Numbered from the stretch's first letter, positions 26,045-34,528 are shown. The stretch: DNA of 64,000 nt from Methylobacterium sp. 17Sr1-1 (GCF_003173775.1 NZ_CP029552.1:1133001-1197000), one strand, 5' to 3'. Made by a program: numbers and translations. Notes: generated by a model from the letters alone, not told the origin.

Positions 26045-27415
26045 CTACCGCTGTCCCCGCCGGAACCGCGCCGCCGGATGGCTCGCCGGCAGCAGCCCAT
26101 GGCCGGCCCCAAACACCTTCTCCCGCAAGGGGCCGGGCGCGTAGGCGGTCTTGTAGCGGCCGCGGCGTTGCAATTCCGGCACGACGAGGTCGATGAAGTC
26201 GCCATAGCCCTCCGGCGTCACCGCGTAGCTCAGGTTGAAGCCGTCGATGTCGGTGTCGTCCATCCAGGCTTCCAGGGCGTCGGCCACCTGCGCGGCCGAG
26301 CCGACCAGGACCGGGCCGCGCCCGCCGATGGCGTTGTGGGTGACGATCTCGCGGATCGTCCAGGTCTTCTCCGAGCGGGCGAAGGACTCGACCATCGAGG
26401 CGACCGCGTTGTCCTTCCGGATCACCGGGAACGGATCGTCGAGGTCGTACGGCGCGAGGTCAATGCCGGTCCAGCCCGAGAACAGGGCGAGCGCCCCTTC
26501 CGGATCGACGTGGGCGAGGTAGTCGCGGTGCTTGTCGTGCGCCTCCGCCGCGGTGCGCCCGACGATCACCGTCATCAGGGCGAAGAACAGAATCCCGGCG
26601 GGATCGCGCCCCCGGGCGGCGGCGCGGCGGCGGGTGTCGGCGACCGTCGCGGCGATGGCCGCCTTCGACGGGTCGCTCAGGAACACCGCCTCGGCATGTG
26701 AGGCGGCGAAGTCGCGGCCGCGGTTCGAGGCGCCGGCCTGGAACAGGAACGGCGTGCGCTGCGGCGAGGGATCGACGAGGTGGATGCCCTCCATCCGGAA
26801 ATGCTCGCCCGCGTGCTCGATGCGGTGGATCTTCGAGGGATCGGCGAACAGGCCGCGCGCCCTGTCGCGCAGCACCGCGCCGTCCTCCCAGCTCTCCTCC
26901 CAGAGGCGGTAGACCACGTCGAGGAACTCGTCGGCGATGTCGTAGCGGGTGTCGTGGGCGGTGATCCCGGGCCGGCCCACCGCCCGCGAGGCCGCCGCCG
27001 AGTAGCCGGTGACGACGTTCCAGGCGATGCGCCCGTCCGTGAGGTGATCGAGGGTCGAGAAGCGCCGCGCCAGGGTGAAGGGCGGTTCGTAGGAGACCGA
27101 GGCGGTGATGCCGAAGCCGAGATGCTCCGTCACCGCCGCCATCGCGGAGACGAGCAGCATCGGATCGTATTTCGGCACCTGGGCGGCGCGGCGCAGGGCC
27201 GCCGCAGCCGTGCCGCCATAGACGTCATGGATGCCGATCCCGTCGGCGATGAACAGGGTCTCGAACAGGCCGCGTTCGAGGAGCCGGGCGACGTCGGTCC
27301 AGTATCCGAGGGTGTTGAAGTCCAGCGAGCGGTCGCGCGGGTGGGTCCACAGGCCGGGCGAGAGATGGACCGGGCTGTGGATCGCGAACCCGTTGACGCG
27401 GATCGGCTTCGTCAT
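26045..27415 (-). CDS. LLM-class flavin monooxygenase, NtaA/SnaA/DszA family (copy 3)
   Basis: A 456-residue flavin monooxygenase, more distant from the copies at 15448 and 17935. Motifs: HLSPGLWTHPRDR, FETLFIADGIGIHDVY, LDHLTDGRIAWNVVTGY, DPSKIHRIEHAGEHF, FLFQAGASNRGRDFAA, FNLSYAVTPEG. The start at 27415 is set by a perfect AGGAGG eight bases upstream; a Met nine codons earlier lacks this. It forms a two-gene unit downstream of the NlpA-type binding protein (27447-28319, 31-bp gap), a pairing that points to a methionine-like or other small organosulfur substrate (inference). Confidence 0.88.
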   Translation of the reverse strand: MTKPIRVNGFAIHSPVHLSPGLWTHPRDRSLDFNTLGYWTDVARLLERGLFETLFIADGIGIHDVYGGTAAAALRRAAQVPKYDPMLLVSAMAAVTEHLGFGITASVSYEPPFTLARRFSTLDHLTDGRIAWNVVTGYSAAASRAVGRPGITAHDTRYDIADEFLDVVYRLWEESWEDGAVLRDRARGLFADPSKIHRIEHAGEHFRMEGIHLVDPSPQRTPFLFQAGASNRGRDFAASHAEAVFLSDPSKAAIAATVADTRRRAAARGRDPAGILFFALMTVIVGRTAAEAHDKHRDYLAHVDPEGALALFSGWTGIDLAPYDLDDPFPVIRKDNAVASMVESFARSEKTWTIREIVTHNAIGGRGPVLVGSAAQVADALEAWMDDTDIDGFNLSYAVTPEGYGDFIDLVVPELQRRGRYKTAYAPGPLREKVFGAGHGLLPASHPAARFRRGQR

Positions 27416-27446
27416 GCGGAAGGCCTCCTGGCGCGGGTTCACGGGA

Positions 27447-28319
27447 TCAGCGGAAATAGTCCGGCAGGGTGAAGCCGTCGTAGAAGCGGTCGGCCCGGAT
27501 CGCCGCCTGGAACGCGTCCGAGCGGTAGGCCGCCACGATCGCCTTCGCCCACGGCGTCTCCGCCTGGCCGCGGCGGACCGCCACCACGTTGATGTACGGC
27601 GCGGTCATCTTTTCCAGCGCCAGGGCCTCGGTGAGCTTGAGGCCGCTGAAGATCGCGAAGTTGCCCTGGATCGCCGCGAAGTCGACGTCGTCGAGGGCGC
27701 GCGGCGCCTGGGCGGCCTCCAGCGGCACGATGCGGATGCCGCTCGGATTGGCGATCACGTCGAGTTCGGTGACGTCGACCGGGTTGGCGTTGGGAGTCAG
27801 CCCGATCCAGCCGGCGTCGCGAAGAATCTTGAGCGCCCGCTCCAGGTTCACCGGATCGTTCGGCACCGCGACGGTCGCGCCCGGGCGCACGGCCGAGAGC
27901 GTCTTGTGCTTGCGCGAGTAGAGCCCCATCGGCGGCGTCGGCACCTGCACGATGCCGACGAGGTCGGTGCCGTTCCGCTCGTTGTAGGCCTTCAGGTAGA
28001 CGCTGTGCTGCATCACGTTGGCGTCGATCTCGTCGAAGGCCACCGCCTTGTTGACCTCGAGCCCGGTGCTGAAATGGGCGTAGGCGATGCGGTAGCCCTG
28101 CGCGCCGAGGACAGGCGCGGCGCCGGCCTTGAACGCGTCCTCGTAGGGCCCCGGCGTGAAGCCGACCCGCAGGTCGCGCTTCTCGAGGGACGCCTTGATG
28201 GGGGCGCCCGCTTGGGCGAGGGCCGGAGCGGCGGCAGTCGCGAGCAGGGCGACCAGCCCGAGCAGGGTGGCGACGAGGGTGCGGCCGCTCGGACGGCGAG
28301 GGGACGGATCGGCGGTCAT
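27447..28319 (-). CDS. MetQ/NlpA-family substrate-binding protein (second)
   Basis: A 290-residue exported binding protein with a Sec signal (GLVALLATAAAPALAQAG) and no lipobox Cys. Family blocks: FDEIDANVMQHSVYLKAYN, ATVAVPNDPVNLERALKILRDAGWI, ELDVIANPSGIRIVPLEAAQ and PYINVVAVRRGQ (quoted in part). As with the protein at 10977, no metN/metI accompanies it. It is the first gene of the minus-strand unit with LLM copy 3 and has a palindromic operator (copy 3) 65 bp before its start. Confidence 0.9.
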   Translation of the reverse strand: MTADPSPRRPSGRTLVATLLGLVALLATAAAPALAQAGAPIKASLEKRDLRVGFTPGPYEDAFKAGAAPVLGAQGYRIAYAHFSTGLEVNKAVAFDEIDANVMQHSVYLKAYNERNGTDLVGIVQVPTPPMGLYSRKHKTLSAVRPGATVAVPNDPVNLERALKILRDAGWIGLTPNANPVDVTELDVIANPSGIRIVPLEAAQAPRALDDVDFAAIQGNFAIFSGLKLTEALALEKMTAPYINVVAVRRGQAETPWAKAIVAAYRSDAFQAAIRADRFYDGFTLPDYFR

Positions 28320-28383
28320 CGTGAGGTCCGGCGTGGGGAGAGGCGACAGGCTCGGCCGTGCCCCCAGCCTCTGTCAACGAGAA

Positions 28384-28401
28384 TGTTCTTTTTGTAGAAC
28401 G
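28384..28401. promoter_or_regulatory. Palindromic operator copy 3 (GTTCT-N6-AGAAC)
   Basis: TGTTCTTTTTGTAGAACG lies 65 bp upstream of the NlpA-type start (28319, -). Read on the minus strand it is followed by TTCTCGTTGACA, giving a candidate -35 TTGACA directed at that gene; the same downstream sequence follows copy 2 at 13656. Confidence 0.65.
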
Positions 28402-28552
28402 GCGGGATCGAAAGAGTGCTTCTTCACAGCCGCTCCGACGCAGTATGATCATTCCGAAAACGCCAAAATGGCCATTTGATCGATCACGAAAGCTTGCCTG
28501 ATCCGTCGCCTCCGGCGAAAAGATCTCCATTGCAGAGCCGGCCGCCACCGTT

Positions 28553-28570
28553 CGTTCTCTTAAAAGAACG
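28553..28570. promoter_or_regulatory. Palindromic operator copy 4 (CGTTCT-N6-AGAACG)
   Basis: CGTTCTCTTAAAAGAACG is the most symmetrical copy; with flanks (28551-28572) 20 of 22 positions are palindromic. It lies 73 bp before the SfnB-like start at 28643 (+). Copies 3 and 4 together frame the 323-bp divergent promoter region 28320-28642, which contains no gene. Confidence 0.68.
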
Positions 28571-28642
28571 AATTTGTGAGGCGTCGGCGCAAGGTCCGGC
28601 GAGACGCGGTCCCGGATGGGATGCGCCGGCCGACAGGATGGG

Positions 28643-29875
28643 ATGACCGAGATGACGCAGATCCAGGCCGGCTGGGGTGCGGGCCCGAGCGCCCGCTACG
28701 AGGATCTGGCCGAGCGCTTCCGGCCGGTCTTCCGCGAGATCCGCGCGGGCGCGCCCGCTCGCGACCACGACCGGCGCCTGCCCCACGCCGAGCTCGCGGC
28801 GCTGAAGGAGGCCGGTTTCACCACCTTGCGGCTGCCGCCCGAGGAGGGCGGGCACGGCGCGAGCCTGCCGGAGCTGTTCGGGCTCCTGATCGAATTGTCC
28901 GAGGGCGATCCCAATGTGACGAACGCGCTGCGCGCGCATTTCGGCTTCACCGAGGACGTGCTGAACTCACCCCATCCGGACTGGCGCCGCCAGTGGCTGC
29001 CGCGGCTCGCCGCACGCCAGACGGTCGGCAGCGGCGTCTCGGAGACCGGCACCGCCAAGGTCGGCAGCTTCGAGACCGTGCTCAAGCGGCGCGGCGACGG
29101 CTACGTCCTCGACGGCACCAAGTTCTACACCACCGGCTCGCTCTTTGCCGACTGGATCCATCTCGCCGCGGTCGACGAGGCCGGCCAGCCGGTCGGCGCC
29201 GCGGTGCCCCGGCGCGCCGCAGGGGTCGAGGTGCTGGACGACTGGGACGGCTTCGGCCAGGCGCTGACCGCGAGCGGTACGGCCAGGTTCAGCGGCGTCG
29301 CCGTCGAGGCGGCCTGGGTGAACCCCGATCCCGGCCGGTTCCGCTACGCCGTGGCGTTCTACCAGCTCGTCCACCTCGCGACGCTGGCCGGAATCGGCCG
29401 GGCGGCGGCAGGCGACGTCGCCCGCCTCGTCGCCGGGCGCACCCGTGTCTACAGCCACGGCAATACCGCCCGAACCGCCGACGACCCGCAGGTGCTCCAG
29501 GTGGTCGGCCGGGTGCGCGGGGCGGCCTACGCGGCCGGCGCCATCGTGCTCAAGGCGGCGGAGGCGGTCGGGCGCGTCTGGGAGGCCGACCGGGCCGGGG
29601 ACGGGGAGGGGGCGGCCGTCGCCGCGACGGTGGCCGACGTCGAGGTCAACCAGGCGGTGACGGTGGTGACCGGGCTGGTGCTCGACGCCACGACGCAGAT
29701 CTTCGATGCGCTCGGCGCGTCGTCGACCCGGCGCGGTCTCGCCCTCGACCGGCACTGGCGCAACGCCCGCACCATTGCGACGCACAACCCCCGCATCTAC
29801 CGCGACCGCACCGTCGGCGACTTCGCGGTCAACGGCGCGGCCCCGCCGCGGCAGTATCGCGTTGGCGAGGCGTGA
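28643..29875 (+). CDS. Acyl-CoA-dehydrogenase-fold oxidoreductase, SfnB/DszC-like
   Basis: About 410 residues from ATG 28643 (28616 and 28652 are other possible starts). The acyl-CoA dehydrogenase fold is recognisable: the LKEAGFTTLRLPPEEGG helix-turn near the N-terminus, GSGVSETGTAKVGS in the flavin-binding middle domain, FYTTGSLFADWI, and a C-terminal helical domain ending DRHWRNARTIATHNP. The glutamate used as catalytic base in true dehydrogenases is not in its usual context, and the RNARTIATHNP block is typical of the SfnB/DszC sulfur-acquisition flavoproteins, which act as FMNH2-dependent monooxygenases. It is divergent from the NlpA/LLM unit and preceded by operator copy 4. Confidence 0.87.
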   Translation: MTEMTQIQAGWGAGPSARYEDLAERFRPVFREIRAGAPARDHDRRLPHAELAALKEAGFTTLRLPPEEGGHGASLPELFGLLIELSEGDPNVTNALRAHFGFTEDVLNSPHPDWRRQWLPRLAARQTVGSGVSETGTAKVGSFETVLKRRGDGYVLDGTKFYTTGSLFADWIHLAAVDEAGQPVGAAVPRRAAGVEVLDDWDGFGQALTASGTARFSGVAVEAAWVNPDPGRFRYAVAFYQLVHLATLAGIGRAAAGDVARLVAGRTRVYSHGNTARTADDPQVLQVVGRVRGAAYAAGAIVLKAAEAVGRVWEADRAGDGEGAAVAATVADVEVNQAVTVVTGLVLDATTQIFDALGASSTRRGLALDRHWRNARTIATHNPRIYRDRTVGDFAVNGAAPPRQYRVGEA

Positions 29876-30451
29876 GACGATCGTCGTCGCGCCCGGCCAC
29901 GGGCGCGACGGGCCGCGGGAGTCGGTCGGCTACGCCCTCGGTGCGTCGGGCGCACGGGCGACGTGGAGCCGCGCGATCCCGTCGTTGGCGAGCTGGGCCA
30001 CGAGCTGCAATTCCCAGTCGATGGAGCCCTGCATGGCGGCTTGGGCGTTGTCGATGCCCTCCGCGCGTCAGCGGGATTGGCCGCCGCGGCCCGCCCGTCC
30101 GGCGAGGTCCGGTCGCGGGCGAGAGGACGTTCAGGGGCTCGCCCGCCAGCGGCCCCACGACGACTGAACCTGGAACCCATCCAGCCGCCGGCCCGTTGGT
30201 CGGTGGATCTTCATTTGGACCCGAGACCCCGCCTTCAGCCCCGCCGGCATCCGCCGAGCGGGGTTTTCTTGTGTCTGACATCCGCCCGCCGGTTCACTCG
30301 CCCTCACCCACCCCTCCGGCCACGGCATGTCCCAGCCGATGACGAGGTCACCCGCCGCTGATTCGCTCCGCGAAATCCTCCGGCACCTCGCCGGACTGCC
30401 CGCGGATCGCGATACGCTCGAGTTCGCCCGCCTCGTCGCACGCCCGGTCAC
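29876..30451. other. Intergenic region with a possible gene fragment
   Basis: A 576-bp space between convergent genes. On the minus strand, 30066 to 29930 holds a short frame reading NAQAAMQGSIDWELQLVAQL and ending in TAG, closed upstream by an in-frame stop; it has natural-looking composition and may be the tail of a decayed gene. No family is recognised. The rest shows only the terminator at 30239-30267. Confidence 0.35.
30239..30267 (+). terminator. Rho-independent terminator-like hairpin
   Basis: CCCCGC (30239-30244) pairs with GCGGGG (30258-30263), with a 13-base loop, and is directly followed by TTTTCTTGT on the plus strand. It is about 360 bp downstream of the SfnB-like gene with no intact gene between, so it may end that transcript or belong to a lost gene. 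Confidence 0.6.
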
Positions 30452-31414
30452 TCAGCTGCCGCGCCCGGCTTCCGCACCGAGACCACGTTGAGCCTTGGAT
30501 CTCAGGCGCTTGTTCTGGAAGACCAGCTTGACGGTGGCGCCGCTGCCCCGGTCCGACCAGAGATACGTCTCGAATGTGCCGAGCCCGGGGATGGTCGCAG
30601 TGGCATCGATGGTGCCGCGGCAGCCGAGCAGGCCCTCGACCTCGACGAGGCGCATCTCGGCTTGGAGCAGCTCGAAGGCGCCGAGGGTGACGGGGCATTG
30701 CGTCCGCTCGGTCGGCGGCCGGTGTGCGGCGACCCGTGCGAGCGCGTAGCGGGGCTGCGCCGGCAGCGCCGGCTCAGGAGCCGGCGACTGCGTGTGCCAG
30801 GTTCGTGCGGGCGCCGCGTCATCCCCCGTATCGGGGGAAGCGACCGGCACTCCGCCCGTATCGGGCACTTCCGCATGCAGGGTGTCGCCAGGTGCTGCGA
30901 CGGGTCGTGCGCCTTCTGGTACGGCTCCGCCGTTTCGCAGGGCGGGGGTGAAGGCCGATCCCCGCCGCAGCCGGGCGGACCCGGTCGATGCGCCACCGCG
31001 ATCGGACCCGTGAGGCGCCCGCTCCTCGCCCGCCTCGACGGGGGCACGGGCGTGGCCGACGACGATGGCCCGGCGCAAGGCCGTCTCGAGGCTGCGTAGG
31101 TCGCGGGCGAGGCTCTCACTCCGCCCGGTGCCGGCCGACCCGGAGCGGGTCTCGCAGGCTGCGAAGGCGGACAGGGCGTCACGGATCTCGTCCTCGGTCC
31201 ACTGCCCGGCTGGCTTGCCGAACAGGTCGGTCTCCCCTTGGGGCACAGCTGACGCCGTGGGGGTGCTGAGCCGGCCGAGCCTCTTCTCCGCGAGGGCGCG
31301 GTGCGCGCCGCAGCCGCCGGCCGCCGCGAGGGCCGCGCGGAACGGTGAGGGTGCGGCGGCAAGGGAGGAGCAGCAGGTGGCGGCGATCAGGGCCGGTGCG
31401 AGAAGGAAGCGCAT
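30452..31414 (-). CDS. Exported protein with C-terminal BLIP/SmpA-like domain
   Basis: A 320-residue protein of unknown function with an N-terminal signal sequence (MRFLLAPALIAATCCSSLAA). The N-terminal half contains a small folded region with Cys (GGCGAHRALAEKRLG to AFAACETRSG), followed by a long Pro/Gly/Ala-rich linker (about 125-240). Residues about 240-310 show the pattern FELLQAEMRLVEVEGLLGCRG ... TFETYLWSD ... VKLVFQNKRL, which fits the BLIP/SmpA-OmlA alpha-beta fold of outer-membrane or inhibitor-like proteins. Role unknown. It is transcribed alone; nothing in the neighbourhood explains it. Confidence 0.62.
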   Translation of the reverse strand: MRFLLAPALIAATCCSSLAAAPSPFRAALAAAGGCGAHRALAEKRLGRLSTPTASAVPQGETDLFGKPAGQWTEDEIRDALSAFAACETRSGSAGTGRSESLARDLRSLETALRRAIVVGHARAPVEAGEERAPHGSDRGGASTGSARLRRGSAFTPALRNGGAVPEGARPVAAPGDTLHAEVPDTGGVPVASPDTGDDAAPARTWHTQSPAPEPALPAQPRYALARVAAHRPPTERTQCPVTLGAFELLQAEMRLVEVEGLLGCRGTIDATATIPGLGTFETYLWSDRGSGATVKLVFQNKRLRSKAQRGLGAEAGRGS

Positions 31415-31539
31415 GCGGGCGGTCCCCGGGGATTAGGTCATGCTGCCTAACCGAGGGGCTCGACGTAAACGGACTCTTAACACTCGGGCCGGCGCAGGCG
31501 GGCTTCCGCCACCATGCCTTACCGTCCGTTGACCCCCTC

Positions 31540-31770
31540 ACTCAGATCGACCGTACTCGGATTCCCCTGCCGGCAGGCAACCGCGCGCTCCTCGCGGGCT
31601 CGCGCCTTGCCGTCACCGTGGAGCCGTCCTCCGGCCCGGTCGTGGTTGCGGTGGTCGACGGCACGATGAGCCTGAAGCGCCTGGCGATGACGGGCCATCG
31701 GGTCGCGACAGACCTCTTACCGCTCGACGAGGCGCTGCGGTCGCCGGTCGATGCCTGCGATCGGGAGAGA
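31540..31770 (+). pseudogene. Decayed UmuD/LexA-type S24 peptidase fragment
   Basis: In the plus-strand frame through 31621 the sequence reads GPVVVAVVDGTMSLKRL, the hallmark strand pair of UmuD/LexA S24 peptidases, with the catalytic-type Lys codon at 31675-31677. Upstream of it LAGSRLAVTVEPSSG resembles the preceding strand. The N-terminal Ser-containing region (GDSM) and the end of the domain are not recognisable, and no start with ribosome site is seen, so this looks like a remnant in the 603-bp gap 31415-32017. The rest of that gap holds nothing I can identify. Confidence 0.42.
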
Positions 31771-32017
31771 TCCGGGACGCTGATGTCGGCGACGGATGTC
31801 TGCAACTCCCGGTTCGGGCACGATGCCGTAGCGCCGACGCGGGCGGGGCTGGTCGATCGAAGTTCGGGATGTGCTCGCCGTGCTGTTGACCGATGTCCCG
31901 ACGGTGAGTATGGCCGTCCAATCGTCTAATGTATCATCTGAATGACTTATCTACGCAAATTATCCAGGGCCGCGAAGATGATGGGCCGGCCCTGAATCAA
32001 GGCCAGCCCACCATTTC

Positions 32018-32506
32018 TCAGCCTTCCTTGAAGCCGTATTCGGGCACGCCCTCTTCGTTGCCGTAGTATTTATACGGTAAAAACTTGCCCGACAGGCTCA
32101 TTTTGACCCGATCGCCCTTGTTGTTAGGTTCGCGCTCCATGGTCATATTGAAGTCGATGGCCGACATGATGCCGTCGCCGAAATCTTCCTGGATCAGCTC
32201 CTTCCAGGTCGTGCCGTAGACCATCACCAGCTCGTAGAAGCGGTAGATCAGCGGGTCGGTCGGCGGCATCTGCGGGATCGAGCCGCGATAGGGCGCCTCG
32301 TTCAGCATCCGCTCCTCGGCCTGCGTCAGCCCGAACAGGGCGGCAGCTTTCGCCGCCTGCGCCTTCGGCAGCTTCATCTGGCCCATGCAGGCGGCGGTGA
32401 TCAGGATCGGCGAGATGCCGCCGATCTCTTCCTGGATATATTTCCAGGTCCAGCCCTTCTCGCGCTTGATGTCGAGGAGCTTCTCGGTGAGGTCTTCGCG
32501 CTTCAT
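32018..32506 (-). CDS. cynS: Cyanase (cyanate hydratase)
   Basis: A 162-residue enzyme converting cyanate and bicarbonate to ammonia and CO2. The N-terminal helical domain starts MKREDLTEKLLDIKREKGW; the catalytic domain contains the active-site residues Arg89 and Glu92 (PLIYRFYELVMVYG) and Ser115 (GIMSAIDFNM), matching Arg96/Glu99/Ser122 of the E. coli enzyme with a constant offset. The C-terminus KYYGNEEGVPEYGFKEG is slightly extended. It is the last gene of the cyanate operon (35891 to 32018), 168 bp after the ATPase. Confidence 0.97.
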   Translation of the reverse strand: MKREDLTEKLLDIKREKGWTWKYIQEEIGGISPILITAACMGQMKLPKAQAAKAAALFGLTQAEERMLNEAPYRGSIPQMPPTDPLIYRFYELVMVYGTTWKELIQEDFGDGIMSAIDFNMTMEREPNNKGDRVKMSLSGKFLPYKYYGNEEGVPEYGFKEG

Positions 32507-32674
32507 GGTGGTCTCTCCGTGGAGTTCGTGCCGTCAAGCGGGGACGGCGCGTCGTGGAACGCGGGATCGGCCGGGGAGATGTGGTTCCCCCGCCCGACCC
32601 CGCTTGGAGCGGTCCCGGGCGCCGGCCGAATGCGGCGCGGCGTCGTGCCCGGGGACCGGACGGGGCGGCGCAGG

Positions 32675-33580
32675 TCAGGCCCGGCGGGAGGGCGGTTCTG
32701 CCGCGATCGCGGCGGCGTCGGCCTCGCTCAGCGACGGACGGATGACGGGCGGGTGGCGCTGATCGTAACCGGCCGGCATCGCGTCGCGCAGGGTCTTGGA
32801 GCGGGACACGAGGAAGTCGATCAGGTGGTTGCGCAGGGCGTAGTAGCCCGGCGCGTGGTGGAGCTGCGTGCGGTCGCGGTCCTTCGGCAGCGGGTTCTCG
32901 ACGATCTCGGCGACCTTCGCCTCCGGCCCGTTCGTCATCAGGACGATCCGGTCGGCGAGGTAGATCGCCTCGTCGACGTCGTGGGTGATCATGAACACGG
33001 TCTGGCCGGTCTCGACGCAGATCCGCCGCACCTCGTCCTGCAGCGTGCCGCGGGTGAGCGCGTCGAGGGCCGAGAACGGCTCGTCCATCAGCAGGATCTT
33101 GGGCTCGATCGAGAGCGCCCGGGCGATGCCGACGCGCTGCTTCATGCCGCCCGACAGCTCGGACGGCCGCTTGTGCTCGGAGCCGGCGAGCCCGACCGTG
33201 GCGATGGCTCGTCTGGCCCGGGCCTCGATCTCGGCCTTCGACGCCTTGCGCCAGCGCGACGACACCGCATAGGCGACGTTGCCGAGCACGCTGCGCCAGG
33301 GCAGCAGGGCATGGCCCTGGAAGATCACCGCGCGGTCGAGGCTGGTGCCCGACAGCGCCTTCCCGTCGACGATCACCGCGCCCTCGGAGGGCGCCTCGAG
33401 CCCCGCCAGGATGTTCAGCACCGTGGTCTTGCCGCAGCCCGAATGCCCGATCATGCAGACGAACTCGCCGCGGCGCATCGGCAGCCACAGGTTCTCGAAG
33501 ATCGTGGTGGTCCTAGCGCCAGGCGCCGGGTAGCGCCGGGCGATCCCCTCGATCGAGATGAATTTTTCGGAGTTCGCCAT
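32675..33580 (-). CDS. ABC ATPase of cyanate/nitrate-type importer (NrtD/CynD-like)
   Basis: About 301 residues from the Met at 33580 (MANSEKFISIEG); the frame is open to 33673 but the extra residues are Arg/Ala-rich and not family-like. Walker A GHSGCGKTT, Q-loop VIFQGHALLPW, signature ELSGGMKQR, Walker B ILLMDEPFSALDALTRG, H-loop FMITHDVDEA. The C-terminal tail past LYALRNHLIDFL-type residues is typical of NrtD/CynD. It couples to the permease encoded just upstream and precedes cynS, so cyanate is the likely cargo; nitrate or bicarbonate are alternatives within the family. Confidence 0.93.
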   Translation of the reverse strand: MANSEKFISIEGIARRYPAPGARTTTIFENLWLPMRRGEFVCMIGHSGCGKTTVLNILAGLEAPSEGAVIVDGKALSGTSLDRAVIFQGHALLPWRSVLGNVAYAVSSRWRKASKAEIEARARRAIATVGLAGSEHKRPSELSGGMKQRVGIARALSIEPKILLMDEPFSALDALTRGTLQDEVRRICVETGQTVFMITHDVDEAIYLADRIVLMTNGPEAKVAEIVENPLPKDRDRTQLHHAPGYYALRNHLIDFLVSRSKTLRDAMPAGYDQRHPPVIRPSLSEADAAAIAAEPPSRRA

Positions 33581-33688
33581 GCGGCCTGTCCCGGCACCTT
33601 GGTCGGCGGCGGCAGCCTGCATGCGCCGCCTGAAGGGAAGGAGCGTGCTCATCGGAAGCCTCACTCGGGGCAAATCACTCGGGGCAAA

Positions 33689-34528
33689 TCACTCGGGGAA
33701 GGTGACGAGGCGCTGAGCGCGGGCGAGCAACTGGTCGAGGACCATGCCGACGAGGCCGATCAACAGGATCGAGGTGATCACGTTGGTGATCGAGAGGTTG
33801 TTCCACTCGTTCCAGACGAAGTAGCCGATACCGGTGCCGCCGACGAGCATCTCGGCCGCCACGATGACGAGCCAGGCGATGCCGATCGAGATGCGCATGC
33901 CGGTGAGGATGGTCGGGGCAGCCGCCGGCAGGATGACCGTGAAGGCGCGCCGGACCGGCCCGACCTCCAGGGTGCGGGCGACGTTGAGCCATTCCTTGCG
34001 GGTGCTCGACACGCCGAACACCGTGTTGATCAGCATCGGCCAGAGCGAGCAGATGAAGATCACGAAGATCGCTGACAGCCCCGAATCCTTGATCGTGTAG
34101 AGGGCGAGCGGCATCCAGGCGAGCGGCGAGACGGGTTTCAGGATCTGGATGTAGGGGTCGAGCGCCCGGCTCATCAGCGGCGACATGCCGATGAGGAAGC
34201 CGACAGGGATCGCGACCAAGACCGCGAGCCCGTAGCCGAGCGCGACGCGCCCGATCGAGTAGGCGAGCTGGATGCCGAGCCCCTTATCGTTCGGGCCGCG
34301 GTCGTAGAACGGGTCCTTCAGGTGGGTCCAGATCGTCGCGCCGACATCGAGCGGGCCCGGCATCGCGGACTTGCCGGTGGTGGCGGTGGCACCCATCAGG
34401 GCGGCATAGTCAGGGTCCATCGCCTCGGTCTTGGCGGTCCCGCTCACCGCGACCTGCCAGATGAGCAGGATCGCGGCGAGCAGCGTCAGCGAGAGCACCG
34501 CCGCGCGGAGGTTGAGCGTGCGCGTCAT
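33689..34528 (-). CDS. ABC permease of cyanate/nitrate-type importer (NrtB/CynB-like)
   Basis: A 279-residue inner-membrane permease. The first helix is AAVLSLTLLAAILLIWQVAV and is followed by a periplasmic loop with DPFYDRGPNDKGLGIQL, characteristic of NrtB-type subunits. The EAA loop reads WLNVARTLEVGPVRRAFTVI. The gap to the preceding binding-protein gene is only 4 bp. A conserved C-terminal ILLIGLVGMVLDQLL helix completes the set. Confidence 0.93.
   Translation of the reverse strand: MTRTLNLRAAVLSLTLLAAILLIWQVAVSGTAKTEAMDPDYAALMGATATTGKSAMPGPLDVGATIWTHLKDPFYDRGPNDKGLGIQLAYSIGRVALGYGLAVLVAIPVGFLIGMSPLMSRALDPYIQILKPVSPLAWMPLALYTIKDSGLSAIFVIFICSLWPMLINTVFGVSSTRKEWLNVARTLEVGPVRRAFTVILPAAAPTILTGMRISIGIAWLVIVAAEMLVGGTGIGYFVWNEWNNLSITNVITSILLIGLVGMVLDQLLARAQRLVTFPE

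Noticed and set aside
31542..31805. Minus-strand open frame opposite the UmuD-like remnant
   Set aside because: No motif or start signal; it is the shadow of the plus-strand frame that carries the VVDGTMSLKRL pattern.
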